A DNA stretch of 64,000 nt from Deltaproteobacteria bacterium (GCA_021817345.1 JAKAVC010000042.1:39336-103335); one strand, 5' to 3'. Positions 9,243 to 19,463 are shown, counted from the stretch's first letter. Notes: generated by a model from the sequence alone, not told the origin. Program-made: numbers and translations.

Positions 9243-10106
9243 TCAGGAAACAAGCTCGTCGAAGATGCGCGGCATCTCGAGACGGAGCAGAAAATGGCCG
9301 CGCCCGGGCAATACGATTAGCCGCGCGCGCGGGATTTGCTCGGCAAGGCGCCGCGCGTGCTCCATCGGCGAAAGCGTGTCCTCCTCGCCCTGCCACAGGA
9401 TCACCTCGGTCTTGATCTGCCCTGGTTCGAAGCCCCACGGGCTGCCGAGGACGCGATAATCCTCGATCACGCCGCGCGCGCCCGAGCGCAACGCCTCGTA
9501 GAAAAAATCGGTCGCCTCTTTCGCGCTGAGAGCGCCGATTACCGCTCGATCGGAGGCCGACGGCAATTCCCTGAGCAATGTCTGGCGCAGCATCTCGGCG
9601 GGAATTCGTCGCGCCATCGTGAGCCCGACCGCGGCGATTCGCGGCGCGCGCATTGCCAGCGGAAACAGCATCCTGTCCGCCCAGAAGCCGAGTTTTCGGG
9701 TCGCCTCGGGCCGCTCCAGCGAGGCGACCGCTCCCACCGTGCCGATCTTCGTTACGCGGTCGCCAAGCCGCGCGCCGCATGCGAACGCGTACGGCCCTCC
9801 GCCCGACCATCCGAACACCGCGAAGCGTTCCAGGCCGAGCGCGTCGGCCAGCGCTCGCACGTCGTCCGCCCAATCGAGCATCGTGCGCTCCGGTTTGGGA
9901 TCGGAAAGGCCGATTCCGGGCCGGTCGGGCGAGAGCAGGCGGACGCCTTTTTCGGCGCATAGCGGCGCCGCGAATGCGACGTCGAGCCGCGAGCTCATCG
10001 CGCCGTGGCAGCTTATTATCGGAAGCCCGCGCCGGTCGCCGTATTCGGCAAAGCCGAGCATCCGCCCGTCCGGCAGCCGAATCCTGTCCTCGAAGGCGTG
10101 TTCCAC
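9243..10106 (-). CDS. alpha/beta hydrolase
   Basis: 287 aa; DRPGIGLSDPKPERTMLDWADDVRALADALGLERFAVFGWSGGGPYA nucleophile elbow GWSGG; C-terminal His region GRGHFLL. Confidence 0.9.
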   Translation of the reverse strand: MEHAFEDRIRLPDGRMLGFAEYGDRRGLPIISCHGAMSSRLDVAFAAPLCAEKGVRLLSPDRPGIGLSDPKPERTMLDWADDVRALADALGLERFAVFGWSGGGPYAFACGARLGDRVTKIGTVGAVASLERPEATRKLGFWADRMLFPLAMRAPRIAAVGLTMARRIPAEMLRQTLLRELPSASDRAVIGALSAKEATDFFYEALRSGARGVIEDYRVLGSPWGFEPGQIKTEVILWQGEEDTLSPMEHARRLAEQIPRARLIVLPGRGHFLLRLEMPRIFDELVS

Positions 10107-10135
10107 CCGGCGTTTGCGCGCGGCGTTTCAGGCGT

Positions 10136-10840
10136 TCACTTCAGGTTCTCGGCGAACAGGCTGAGCGTGCGCCGCCAGGCGTCTTTGGCCGCCTCGGGCG
10201 AGTACACGTCCTTTCGCGTATCGTTGAAGAATCCGTGCTGGCATCCGGCGTACACTTTCACTTCGCCCTTCTTGCCGAGCCTTTTGAGCGTGGCCGCGAG
10301 CCGATCGACGTCCTTGCGCTGGATCCATCCGTCGTTCTCGCCGTAAGCGTAAAAGATGGGGCAGTTGAGCGAGGCGAGTTTTTCGTCGGACGGAATCTCG
10401 CCGTAAAACGGCGCGGCGGCGGCAATCTCCTTCGATTCGCACGCGAGCAGCAGCGCGTAGCTTCCGCCCATGCAGTAGCCGGTGACGCCGATTTTCGCGC
10501 TTGCGGTTTCCTTCTGCGCGCGCAGCCACTCGATCGCGCTCTTCAGGTCTTCGATTCCGTCTTCCTTCCTGAGCGCGGTCATCAACTGGGCGGCCGTGTT
10601 GGGATCGGCGGCGACCTTGTGGCCTTGGCGCGAGTAGAGGTCGGGAGCCAGCGCGAAGTAGCCCTCGCGGGCGAAGCGGCGCGCAATGTCCTTGATGTTT
10701 TCGTTGAGGCCCCACCATTCCTGGACCACGATAACCGCCGGCCTTGCACCAGCGCCTTCGGGCCGGGCGACGTATGCTTTTATCGGGCAGGCTTTGCCGG
10801 TGAAGGTGACTTCGTTTGTCGCGATTTCGACACTGGCCAT
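10136..10840 (-). CDS. dienelactone hydrolase family protein
   Basis: VIVVQEWWGLNENIKDIARRFAREGYFALAPDLYSRQG and IGVTGYCMGGSYAL (GYCMGG nucleophile motif). Confidence 0.92.
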   Translation of the reverse strand: MASVEIATNEVTFTGKACPIKAYVARPEGAGARPAVIVVQEWWGLNENIKDIARRFAREGYFALAPDLYSRQGHKVAADPNTAAQLMTALRKEDGIEDLKSAIEWLRAQKETASAKIGVTGYCMGGSYALLLACESKEIAAAAPFYGEIPSDEKLASLNCPIFYAYGENDGWIQRKDVDRLAATLKRLGKKGEVKVYAGCQHGFFNDTRKDVYSPEAAKDAWRRTLSLFAENLK

Positions 10841-10899
10841 CGCTTAACCTCCAATGGTGTTGGATCTCTCGCGCCGCGGCTTCGCGCCGGCGTGCGCTC

Positions 10900-11775
10900 C
10901 TATTCAGCCGCAGTTACCGGAATGAATCCGATCGTGCCGCTGCGCAGCCTTATCTGCAGCCATCCGCGGGCGATTCCGATCACGCGCACGTAGCCCTTGC
11001 GATGGACGTGGGCGACCACCCGGCTCGAACTGTCGGGTTCCTCGTAAACCGGCGAATTGTGGGTCAGGTAAAAGACCTTGTTGATGCGCCTTATCTTGGG
11101 CCTTGGAGTCGGCGCGGCGGTTGCCTCCGCGGGACTTGGCGACGCGGCCGGAGCCGGTGTGGCGATCACAAGCTTCGGATTGAGGGCCCGAGCCTCGGCG
11201 AATTCAGCGTCCGCCTCGGCGGAGCGGTTCGGCTCGGTGCTGAGAAGTTTGGCGAGATCGAAATGCGCCCGCGCGTTCTTGGGGTCGAGTCCGATCGCGG
11301 TGCGAAACTCGGCCTCCGCCTCGGCTGACTTGTTCTCTTTGGCGAGAATCGTACCGAGGGCGAGACGATAGGCGGGATTGGTCGGTTCGAGAACGACCGC
11401 GGCGCGATATTGCGATTCCGCGTCGCCGTTTTCGCCCTGCGCGGCGTAAAGGCGGCCCAGCGAGCGATGGGCCGCGGCGTTTTTAGGGTCAAGCTCGAGG
11501 ACCTTGATGAACTCGGCCTCCGCGGCGGCGTTTTTGTTCTCGACCACGTACAGGTTGCCGAGCGCGACGTGGGTGCGGACGTCGTTGGGCGCGAGCTCGA
11601 CGGCCTTGCGGTAGTTCTCTTCGGCCTTGGTGAGATTCGTCGCCTGCATCGCGGCGTCACCCGCGCTCAGGTAATGCTGGACCGACTCGCCGCTGCGGCA
11701 TCCAAACAACGACAACACGGCAACCAGTCCAATAGCGGCGGCAAGGCCGGCAGGGTTTCGCGCTTCGACAGGCAT
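10900..11775 (-). CDS. TPR-repeat lipoprotein with C-terminal SH3-like domain
   Basis: Lipobox-like LSLFGCRSG; tandem TPRs (AEENYRKAVELAPNDVRTHVALGNLYV...); C-terminus SSRVVAHVHRKGYVRVIGIARGWLQIRLRSGTIGFIP. Confidence 0.8.
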   Translation of the reverse strand: MPVEARNPAGLAAAIGLVAVLSLFGCRSGESVQHYLSAGDAAMQATNLTKAEENYRKAVELAPNDVRTHVALGNLYVVENKNAAAEAEFIKVLELDPKNAAAHRSLGRLYAAQGENGDAESQYRAAVVLEPTNPAYRLALGTILAKENKSAEAEAEFRTAIGLDPKNARAHFDLAKLLSTEPNRSAEADAEFAEARALNPKLVIATPAPAASPSPAEATAAPTPRPKIRRINKVFYLTHNSPVYEEPDSSSRVVAHVHRKGYVRVIGIARGWLQIRLRSGTIGFIPVTAAE

Positions 11776-11931
11776 ATGAGTGACTCCTCTTCAACCTTCC
11801 TACGGCTTCCTGAAACGAGAGAACGGCGAACTTGGTTCGCGGGGGGATTTAAGCATCATTCGGGTGTCCAAGTTAAATGGCGAAGCCTTTTCCCATTGGA
11901 CTGCCTGATTGGGTGGGTTATAAACAATGCC

Positions 11932-12576
11932 GTGCGAGTCGTTCTTATCGCCGCAAAGCATACCGCGCTGGCAAAGACGCGGCTTGCCCCTGTCATCCCC
12001 GACGCGGAGCGCAGGGTGCTCGCCGAGGCGATGTTCCGCGACGTGCTGGCGGCGGCTTTAGCTTCGCGGATCGCCGAGCGGGTTGCGGTGGTTTCCTCGG
12101 ACGCGACGCTGCTCGAAATCGCGGCCGAAAGCGGGGCGCTTAAGATCGATGAAATGGTCCCGCGAGGGTTGAACGCGGCGGTCAGGATGGCGACCTCGAT
12201 GCTGGTCGAGGCGGGCGCGACCCAACTATGCACGGTGCTGTCGGATATTCCGCTGGTGACGGGCGCGGACATCGACGCGGTGTTCAGCGCGATACCGGGC
12301 GAGGGCGGGGTGGTGCTGGTGCCATCACGCGATTTTTCGGGAACGAATATCATTGCGCGCGCGCCCGGCGACCTGATTTCGACCATATTCGGGCGTTTGA
12401 GCCTGGTGAAACATTTGGAAGAATGCAAACAAAGGGGACTGACGTGCGAGGTGATGCGGCTGGCCGGGCCGGCGCTCGATCTTGACTTGCTCGCCGACCT
12501 GATGGAATTCGTACGGGTCGGCAAGCCGACCAACACGCTGAATCAGCTTTCCCGCCTGGGGATTGCTCTCGACTGA
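11932..12576 (+). CDS. cofC: 2-phospho-L-lactate guanylyltransferase (coenzyme F420 biosynthesis)
   Basis: AAKHTALAKTRLAPVIPDAERRVLAEAMFRDVL...CTVLSDIPLVTGADI...PSRDFSGTNIIARAP; GTG start inferred. Confidence 0.88.
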   Translation: MRVVLIAAKHTALAKTRLAPVIPDAERRVLAEAMFRDVLAAALASRIAERVAVVSSDATLLEIAAESGALKIDEMVPRGLNAAVRMATSMLVEAGATQLCTVLSDIPLVTGADIDAVFSAIPGEGGVVLVPSRDFSGTNIIARAPGDLISTIFGRLSLVKHLEECKQRGLTCEVMRLAGPALDLDLLADLMEFVRVGKPTNTLNQLSRLGIALD

Positions 12577-12589
12577 ACTTCGGCAGCGA

Positions 12590-13366
12590 ATGGCGATAAT
12601 TTCGGCGATCGAAAGATTCGGGGAGTATATCCTCGAAAGCATCACGGCGCTCGGGAACTTTATTCTGTTCCTCGCGAGCGCGCTTTTTCAACTCCTCTCG
12701 CCGCCATACAAGCCGCGGCTCGCGATACGGCAGATGAGGATTATTGGCGCCGAGTCGTTCATGTTGATCGCGCTTATCGGCGCGTTCACCGGGATGGTGC
12801 TCGGGCTGCAGGGCTACAACACGCTTTCCCGGTTCGGCTCCGAAGGAGCGCTCGGAACGGTGGTGGCGCTGGTGCTGGTGCGTGAGCTTGGGCCGGTGCT
12901 GGCCGCGTTGATGATCGCGGCGCGGGCGGGCTCCGCGATGGCGGCGGAGTTGGGCTCGATGCAGGCGACCGAGCAGGTCGACGCGCTCACCGTGATGGCG
13001 ATAAACCCGGTGCAGTACCTGGTGTCGCCGCGAATCCTGGCCGGGGTCATCAGCTTCCCGCTGCTGACCTCGATCTTCGACGTGATTGGAATCTGGGGCG
13101 GATACGTGATTGGCGTGGGCCTGATGGGCGCGCCAGGCAGCAGCTATGTTAACGGGATCGCGCAGAACATGACCGCCCACGATATAGAGACGGGGCTTTA
13201 CAAGGCGCTGGTTTTTGGCGTCGTGGTAACCTGGGTCTGCTGCTACAAGGGCTACCACGCGCGGCGAATGGCGACCGGGGTCAGCCGCGCCACGACCGAA
13301 GCCGTTGTGCTGTCCAGCGTTCTTATACTTGCGTGGGACTACTTCATGACCTCGGTGCTACTGTAG
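12590..13366 (+). CDS. mlaE: MlaE family lipid ABC transporter permease
   Basis: RQMRIIGAESFMLIALIGAFTGMVLGLQGYNTL, LVRELGPVLAALMIAARAGSAMAAELGSM. Confidence 0.93.
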   Translation: MAIISAIERFGEYILESITALGNFILFLASALFQLLSPPYKPRLAIRQMRIIGAESFMLIALIGAFTGMVLGLQGYNTLSRFGSEGALGTVVALVLVRELGPVLAALMIAARAGSAMAAELGSMQATEQVDALTVMAINPVQYLVSPRILAGVISFPLLTSIFDVIGIWGGYVIGVGLMGAPGSSYVNGIAQNMTAHDIETGLYKALVFGVVVTWVCCYKGYHARRMATGVSRATTEAVVLSSVLILAWDYFMTSVLL

Positions 13367-14152
13367 ATGGACAAGCCGGCTGAAGCTCCCGTCGCCAACG
13401 CAATCGAAGTCCGCGCGCTGCGGAAGCGCTTCGGGCGCCAGCAGGTGCTCGACGGTATCGATTTGAAAGCCCCGCACGGAACCATCACAACTATCGTGGG
13501 GCCTTCGGGATGCGGCAAGACGGTCCTGCTCAAGCATCTGAACCTGCTGCTGCGCCCCGACTCGGGACAAATCGTGATCGACGGAGTTGAGGTTACCCGG
13601 CTAAGCGGGCGCAGTCTCAACCCGGTGCGCGAGAAGTTCGGGATGCTGTTTCAGGCCGGAGCATTGTTTGACTCGCTCAGCGTGTTTGACAACGTCGCGT
13701 TTCCGCTGGTGGAGAAGACCCGGCTTTCACGCGAAGAGATTGCGAATCGCGTGCGCGAGACGCTGTCGGCGGTCGGATTGAACGGGATGGAGCAGAAGTT
13801 TCCGTCGGAACTCAGCGGTGGGATGCAAAAGCGCGCGGCCTTGGCGCGCGCCTTGATCCATCGGCCGAAAATCCTCCTGCTGGACGAACCAACCACCGGT
13901 CTCGATCCGACTCGCACCGGCGCGATCCATGCGTTAATCCGGCACACGCAGCAGCGTTTCGGTCTTACCGTCGTGATGGTGAGTCACGACGTTCCGAACG
14001 TGTTTGAGGTATCCGATCACGTTGCATTCATGCATCTTGGGAAGGTAAGGCTCTATGGCTCGCCGCAGGAAGTCGTATCGGCCCATGACGAGGTCTTTGA
14101 CCATTTCCTCGCGGGCAGGGCGGACGAGGGCGAGGCATCCGCGCTTGGTTGA
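13367..14152 (+). CDS. mlaF: MlaF-type lipid ABC transporter ATP-binding protein
   Basis: Walker A GPSGCGKTVLLK, signature ELSGGMQKRAALARAL, Walker B ILLLDEPTTGLDP; immediately follows mlaE. Confidence 0.94.
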   Translation: MDKPAEAPVANAIEVRALRKRFGRQQVLDGIDLKAPHGTITTIVGPSGCGKTVLLKHLNLLLRPDSGQIVIDGVEVTRLSGRSLNPVREKFGMLFQAGALFDSLSVFDNVAFPLVEKTRLSREEIANRVRETLSAVGLNGMEQKFPSELSGGMQKRAALARALIHRPKILLLDEPTTGLDPTRTGAIHALIRHTQQRFGLTVVMVSHDVPNVFEVSDHVAFMHLGKVRLYGSPQEVVSAHDEVFDHFLAGRADEGEASALG

Positions 14153-14162
14153 GAAAAGCTGA

Positions 14163-14654
14163 ATGTACGCAAGTCGCACCACCCAGTTCATCGTCGGACT
14201 CTTCGGCTTGGCGGGCATCGCCGCGCTGGCAATTTTGTCCTTCAGACTCGGCAATCTTTCCCTTTTTCCGCCACCCAGCTACACGCTTTACGCGAACTTT
14301 GACGATGTTTCCGGATTAAAATCGGGGGATAGCGTCCAAATTGCGGGCGTAAGCGTTGGCAAAGTCGTTGCTATCAGCCTCAAGGACGACCGCGCCCACG
14401 TGGCGCTCCAGATCCAGAAGGGCGTACCGGTCGACAGCGACGCGATAGCTTCGGTCATGACCAGTGGCATAATAGGCGACAAATATGTCTCGATCTCGCC
14501 GGGCGCCGGCGAGCGCATGCTCAAGAACGGTGACACCATCCGCCTCACTCAGTCGGCCTTCGTGCTCGAGAAGGCTATCGGACAATTGATCAGCGGCTCC
14601 GGTTCTGGAGGCGGAGTCGGCGGCAACAAAACCCAGCAGCAACAGTCCAAATAA
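14163..14654 (+). CDS. mlaD: MlaD (MCE domain) lipid-binding protein
   Basis: FIVGLFGLAGIAALAILSFRLGN; YTLYANFDDVSGLKSGDSVQIAGVSVGKV MCE signature. Confidence 0.93.
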   Translation: MYASRTTQFIVGLFGLAGIAALAILSFRLGNLSLFPPPSYTLYANFDDVSGLKSGDSVQIAGVSVGKVVAISLKDDRAHVALQIQKGVPVDSDAIASVMTSGIIGDKYVSISPGAGERMLKNGDTIRLTQSAFVLEKAIGQLISGSGSGGGVGGNKTQQQQSK

Positions 14655-14669
14655 TCGTTGCTAAACTCG

Positions 14670-15326
14670 ATGACCCCTATGCGCAAGGAATTAGCATATC
14701 CACGAATTACCGCCTTTCTTCTGACTTCGATGGTAATCGCGGCCGTCAGCCTCGTTTGCGCAAGCGCGTCGTTGGCCCACGCGGCGACCGACCCCATGAC
14801 CGTCGTCAAGACGGTGGTCGATCAGGCGATCGAGGTGCTCAAGGACCGTCAGACGCCGCTTCCCCAACGCCAGCAGAAACTGCGCGAACTGGTGGATAAC
14901 AATTTCGACTTCAGGGCGATGGCACGCTCGGCGCTCGGCTATCATTGGCGCAACATCACTCCCGAACAGCGCACCGAATTCACCAAGGCGTTCACCGCCT
15001 TCGTGCAGGACTCGTACCTGAGCAGGATGCAGGATTACTCGGGTCAACGGGTCGACATCATAGACTCGCGCAACCAGGGCGACGGTTATGCCGAAGTGAT
15101 GAGCAAGATCGTCCAGAACGGCAAACAACCCGTTCCTGTGAATTATCTACTTCATCTCGAGAACGGCAAATGGCTTATCTACGACGTTACCGTTGACAAC
15201 ATCAGCATCATTGCGAACTATCGCAACCAGTTTAATCGTGTCGTGAATAATCAAGGCTTTGATAAGTTGCTCCAGGACCTGAAAAACAAGCAAGCGGAAC
15301 TGGCGGCACGACTTGGGAACTCATAG
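14670..15326 (+). CDS. mlaC: MlaC-like periplasmic phospholipid-binding protein (Ttg2D family)
   Basis: Signal peptide then FRAMARSALGYHWRNITPEQRTEFTKAFTAFVQDSYLSRMQDYSGQRV...YDVTVDNISIIANYRNQF. Confidence 0.92.
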   Translation: MTPMRKELAYPRITAFLLTSMVIAAVSLVCASASLAHAATDPMTVVKTVVDQAIEVLKDRQTPLPQRQQKLRELVDNNFDFRAMARSALGYHWRNITPEQRTEFTKAFTAFVQDSYLSRMQDYSGQRVDIIDSRNQGDGYAEVMSKIVQNGKQPVPVNYLLHLENGKWLIYDVTVDNISIIANYRNQFNRVVNNQGFDKLLQDLKNKQAELAARLGNS

Positions 15327-15423
15327 CGCGCTCGTTGACCCAAGCTTGATATTGAAGCAGCCTACTTGCATCGGTACCCTGTGTTGAGGCGTCGCGGGCA
15401 GTCGACGCGTTTGGCGACGCTGC

Positions 15424-16269
15424 TTGGACCTGGAGGGAAAGCGCGAAATCATGGAATACACCTCAGATACCCGACGGGATAGCGCGGCGCTGGTACTGAT
15501 CCTCCTGCTTGCGCTGCTTTCGATACTCGTCGGTTTGGTGACGGCAAGCCCGGCCTTTGCCGCCGGGGCGGCGGCTCCGAACGGAGGCGGCTCGTCGGGC
15601 GCGGCATCGGGCGCTCCCGACCAGGCGCTTGAACAGGGCGTCGAAAGCGATCCGCTTGCGCCGTTCAACGAGAAGATGTTTACCTTTAACCTGAAACTCG
15701 ACGACTGGGTCCTGCATCCGGTCGCGAGCGGCTATGCGGACATCGCGCCTGAAGCGTTTCGTCAGGCGGTCGGCCGCTTTTTCGACAACGTCGAGTTCGT
15801 TCCGCGCTTCGCCAACAATCTTTTCCAGCTTCGCCTGGCACAGGCGGGGGGCGAAGTCGCCCGCTTCGGCATCAACACGACGCTCGGGCTTGCCGGTTTC
15901 TTCGATCCGGCCGATAAATGGTTCGGCCTGAAAGAACATCCTGACGACTTCGGCCTTACGCTGCGCTACTACGACGTGCCGACCGGACCGTATCTGATGC
16001 TACCGTTCATAGGCCCCTCGACGATCACCGATGCGGTAGGGCTAGGCGTCGACGATTTCATGGATCCGGAATACTACTTCATGCCGCTCTGGATGTCGTT
16101 TGCGGTGGGCGGCGGCGAGACCGTCGCCGAGGCGATCAACTACCGGTCGTTGCACTTGAACCAGTTCGAAGAGGCCGACCGCTACGCCATCGATCTCTAT
16201 GGCGCGGTGCAGGACGCTTATCTGCAGACCCGCCGGGTGCAGGTGCGCCACCTCAAGGAAGGAAAGTAG
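15424..16269 (+). CDS. mlaA: MlaA (VacJ) family protein
   Basis: DPLAPFNEKMFTFNLKLDDWVLHPVASGY; FFDNVEFVPRFANNLFQ; RFGINTTLGLAGFFDPADK. Confidence 0.92.
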   Translation: MDLEGKREIMEYTSDTRRDSAALVLILLLALLSILVGLVTASPAFAAGAAAPNGGGSSGAASGAPDQALEQGVESDPLAPFNEKMFTFNLKLDDWVLHPVASGYADIAPEAFRQAVGRFFDNVEFVPRFANNLFQLRLAQAGGEVARFGINTTLGLAGFFDPADKWFGLKEHPDDFGLTLRYYDVPTGPYLMLPFIGPSTITDAVGLGVDDFMDPEYYFMPLWMSFAVGGGETVAEAINYRSLHLNQFEEADRYAIDLYGAVQDAYLQTRRVQVRHLKEGK

Positions 16270-16292
16270 TTCGCACCAGCTCTGTGCTATCG

Positions 16293-16325
16293 ACGGCGCG
16301 CCTGGCAACCGGGCGCGCCGTTTTG
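16293..16325 (+). terminator. intrinsic terminator after mlaA
   Basis: CGGCGCGCC-tggcaaccg-GGCGCGCCG followed by TTTT, 25 bp after the mlaA stop. Confidence 0.8.
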
Positions 16326-16364
16326 CTCCGATGGGGCACAGGCGGAAGATTCGGACTTAGCCCG

Positions 16365-17228
16365 TCAGTTCACGTGCTCCCACGCATGGTAGGAGCTTCG
16401 CACCAGCGGCGCGGACTCGACGTGGCGGAAGCCGAGCTTGAGCGCCTCGGCTCGAAGCTCCGCGAATTCATCCGGCGTGACATAGCGTGCGACCGGCAGG
16501 TGCTCCTTCGACGGGCGCAGGTATTGTCCGAGCGTCAGGATGTCGCACTCGACCCCGCGCAGATCGCGCATCACCTGTATCAGCTCCGCGTTTTGCTCGC
16601 CGAGCCCGAGCATTATTCCCGCCTTGGTCAGCAGCGGACGGCCGAGCGCACGCCCCGTCTTCTTCGCATGCCTTAGCACCCCGAGCGACAGCTCGTAATG
16701 GCCGCCGGGACGCGCCGTGCGGTAAAGGCTGGGGACGGTCTCGATATTGTGGTTGTAGATGTCCACCGGCGACTCGACGACCGTCTCAACCGCTTGCGCG
16801 GCGCCGCGGAAATCCGGCACCAGCACCTCGACGCGCGCCGAGGGAATCGCCCGCTTGAGTTCCCGCGCGGTTGCGGCGAAATGCCCGGCGCCGCCGTCGG
16901 GCAGGTCGTCGCGATTGACGGAAGTGACCACGACGTGCTGAAGACCAAGCCGCGCCGCGGCTTGGGCGACGCGCCTGGGCTCCTCGGGATCGAGCGGCCG
17001 GACCTTGCCGTGCGCTACCGCGCAGTACGGGCAGTTTCGCGTGCACACATCGCCCATCAGCATGAAGGTCGCCGTGCGATGCGAGAAGCATTCGCCGATA
17101 TTCGGGCAGCACGCCTCCTGGCAGACCGTGTGCAGCCTCATCTCGGCGAGCAGTGCGCGCGTCCGCGCGTATTCGGGCGACGCGGGCGCTCGCACCTTTA
17201 TCCAATCGGGATGTCTTCGTTCAGCCAT
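16365..17228 (-). CDS. lipA: lipoyl synthase
   Basis: CQEACCPNIGECFSHRTATFMLMGDVCTRNCPYCAV radical SAM and auxiliary cluster motifs; VVVTSVNRDDLPDGGAGHFA. Confidence 0.97.
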   Translation of the reverse strand: MAERRHPDWIKVRAPASPEYARTRALLAEMRLHTVCQEACCPNIGECFSHRTATFMLMGDVCTRNCPYCAVAHGKVRPLDPEEPRRVAQAAARLGLQHVVVTSVNRDDLPDGGAGHFAATARELKRAIPSARVEVLVPDFRGAAQAVETVVESPVDIYNHNIETVPSLYRTARPGGHYELSLGVLRHAKKTGRALGRPLLTKAGIMLGLGEQNAELIQVMRDLRGVECDILTLGQYLRPSKEHLPVARYVTPDEFAELRAEALKLGFRHVESAPLVRSSYHAWEHVN

Positions 17229-17281
17229 CGCTATCAGCGCCGCCGGCTCATGCGCTGTCCTGTGCGGCGCATGCCTTCCAT

Positions 17282-17992
17282 CTATCTATGAGCTTCACCC
17301 ACAGGCGCGGCGCGATCAACCGCGTTCCAGAGCGCCGCCGCGCCGTCCTCGACGATTCGCCCGTACCCGAATACGTCGGCGAAACTCGCGCGCATCGTTT
17401 TTGCGAAATCCGCCACGCCTACGTCGGCGCGGCCCAGTTCCGCGACCGACGTCATCAGGCATCCCTGGATCCCACACGGGACGATCCGCTCGAAGAAACC
17501 AAGATCGGTCCGCACGTTAAGCGCGAATCCGTGGAGCGTGACCCATCGCCGGATACCGACGCCGATCGACGCGATCTTGCGCTCGCCAACCCATACGCCG
17601 GTAAGCCCGTCGCGCCGCCCGGCTTCGATTCCGTAGGCGGCCAGCGCGCGGATCATCGCTTCTTCGAGCTTTCGCAGGTAGCCGTGGACGTCGCGGTCGC
17701 GCCCGGTGAGCTTAAGGATCGCGTATCCGACCAGTTGCCCCGGCCCGTGATAGGTGACCTGTCCGCCGCGCGACACGCGATGGACGGGCACGCCGGACCC
17801 TCGCGCAGCGGCGAGATAGCGCTCGTCGGCGCCGCGCCCGAGTGTGAAGACGTGCGGATGCTCGAGCAGCAGCAGCGTGTCGTCGCGCCGGTCAGCGTAG
17901 CGCTCGGCAACCAGCGCGTCCTGCAGCGCGAGGCTCGCCTCGTACTCGACCACACCGAGTTCGGCGACCGTGAGCGTTCGAGTTCCGTCCAT
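17282..17992 (-). CDS. lipB: lipoyl(octanoyl) transferase
   Basis: LLLLEHPHVFTLGRGADERYL, VHRVSRGGQVTYHGPGQLVGYAIL, IASIGVGIRRWVTLHGFALNV; start trimmed from the longer open frame. Confidence 0.95.
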   Translation of the reverse strand: MDGTRTLTVAELGVVEYEASLALQDALVAERYADRRDDTLLLLEHPHVFTLGRGADERYLAAARGSGVPVHRVSRGGQVTYHGPGQLVGYAILKLTGRDRDVHGYLRKLEEAMIRALAAYGIEAGRRDGLTGVWVGERKIASIGVGIRRWVTLHGFALNVRTDLGFFERIVPCGIQGCLMTSVAELGRADVGVADFAKTMRASFADVFGYGRIVEDGAAALWNAVDRAAPVGEAHR

Positions 17993-18199
17993 CGTCACCC
18001 TGAAGTGTAGCGAACTTCGGCCGTTTCGTCGCATCCCGCCGAGGGCATTTCGCTCACGCGCGGCGGGCCGCCGGAGCCGGCGGGCTTTCCGTCGGCGAAT
18101 CGGAGCCGCGCCCGCTTCGCCTCTCGGCGGTTGTACCTGTGGCGCTTTCCGTCGTATAGGATGCGCGGGTGACTGCAAGGGGGCAATGGGGACAAAAAG

Positions 18200-19450
18200 A
18201 TGACAAACCGCGAGCGCCGCGGATGGCTCGTTGTCGGCGCGTTGTTTACGGCGCTCTTCTTCATCTGGGGCGCGATCAACAGCGGCGGGGTGTTCGTCAT
18301 CCCGGTACTGAAGTATTTCGGATGGACGCGCGCGCGGATCTCGACGCTGGCCGCGGTGTCGGCCCTCGCCGGCGGTGCGGCGGGACCGCTGATAGGATGG
18401 ATCCTCGACCGGGTTGACGCGCGAAAGGTGATGGTCGCGGGGGCGGGCGTGTACGCGCTCGGGCTGTTCGTCCTCAGCCGCGCCAACTCCTTCGGCACGT
18501 TCTTCGTAATCTACATCGTCTTCGGCATCAGCTCGGCCGCCTCGACGATACTGCCTTCCTCGGTGGTGATCGCGAACTGGTTCGAGGAGCGGCGCGGGCT
18601 TGCGATGAGTATCGCGTTTACGGCGGTCTCGCTCGGCGGGGCCGCGATGACGATAGTCGTGAACTACGCGATCAAGCTCGGCGGATGGCGTCTCGGATGC
18701 GTCGCGCTGGGCGTGCCGATCGCCGCAATTGTTCTTCCGATCCTGTTCGTCGTGGTCAGAACCCGGCCCGCCGTCGAACCGCCGGCGCCGGGCACCGCCG
18801 ACGCGCCCGCGCCAGCGGTGGCCGAGGTGCCGGGACTCGAGATGCGCCAGGCGCTCAGGACGCGCTCGCTCTGGATGCTTGCCCTCGCCTTCCTGCTCGC
18901 GAACTGTATCGGCTCGGGCGTGGGCTTCCATTTCATCGCCTACCTGATCGGAATCGGCTACAGCGCGACGTTCGCTGCCGGAACCGCGAGCGTCTCGCTG
19001 CTGTTCGTTGCGCTCGGCAGCCTGGTGGCCGGTCCTCTCGCCGATCGGGTGGGCGCGCGCACGGCGCTTGCGATCGCGGTCGGCGCGTGGTCAATCGGGA
19101 TGCTGCTTCTGCTCGACGCGCGGCAGGAAGTGGCGCTCGCCGCCTACGTGGTGCTGGGAGGATTCTTGTTCGGCGCGCCGTGGGTGCTGGGAACACTCGC
19201 GGTGGTGGAATCCATCGGTATCAAGCGGCTCGGCTCGGTGCTCGGATTTCTCGGAATCTTCTCGACCATCGGGATGGCGATCGGGCCGGTCGTGACGGGC
19301 CGCATCTTCGACCTGACGCACAGCTACCATCCGGCGTTCTGGCTGTTTATCGCGCTGTCGGTCGTATGCGCCGTGGCGGTGTCGGCGTGTCTTCCGCTCG
19401 AGCGCGAGCAGCAACGTCTCGCGACGCCTGCGGCTTCCGCCGCCGCGTAA
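18200..19450 (+). CDS. major facilitator superfamily transporter
   Basis: 416 aa with about 12 hydrophobic segments; GGVFVIPVLKYFGWTRARISTLAAVSALAGGAAGPLIGWILDR. Confidence 0.88.
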   Translation: MTNRERRGWLVVGALFTALFFIWGAINSGGVFVIPVLKYFGWTRARISTLAAVSALAGGAAGPLIGWILDRVDARKVMVAGAGVYALGLFVLSRANSFGTFFVIYIVFGISSAASTILPSSVVIANWFEERRGLAMSIAFTAVSLGGAAMTIVVNYAIKLGGWRLGCVALGVPIAAIVLPILFVVVRTRPAVEPPAPGTADAPAPAVAEVPGLEMRQALRTRSLWMLALAFLLANCIGSGVGFHFIAYLIGIGYSATFAAGTASVSLLFVALGSLVAGPLADRVGARTALAIAVGAWSIGMLLLLDARQEVALAAYVVLGGFLFGAPWVLGTLAVVESIGIKRLGSVLGFLGIFSTIGMAIGPVVTGRIFDLTHSYHPAFWLFIALSVVCAVAVSACLPLEREQQRLATPAASAAA

Positions 19451-19463
19451 GGGCCGCCCGTGT

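Noticed and set aside
18000-18931. Long N-terminal extension of the lipB open frame
   Set aside because: Arg-rich, antisense to the MFS gene; LipB homology begins at the ATG at 17992.
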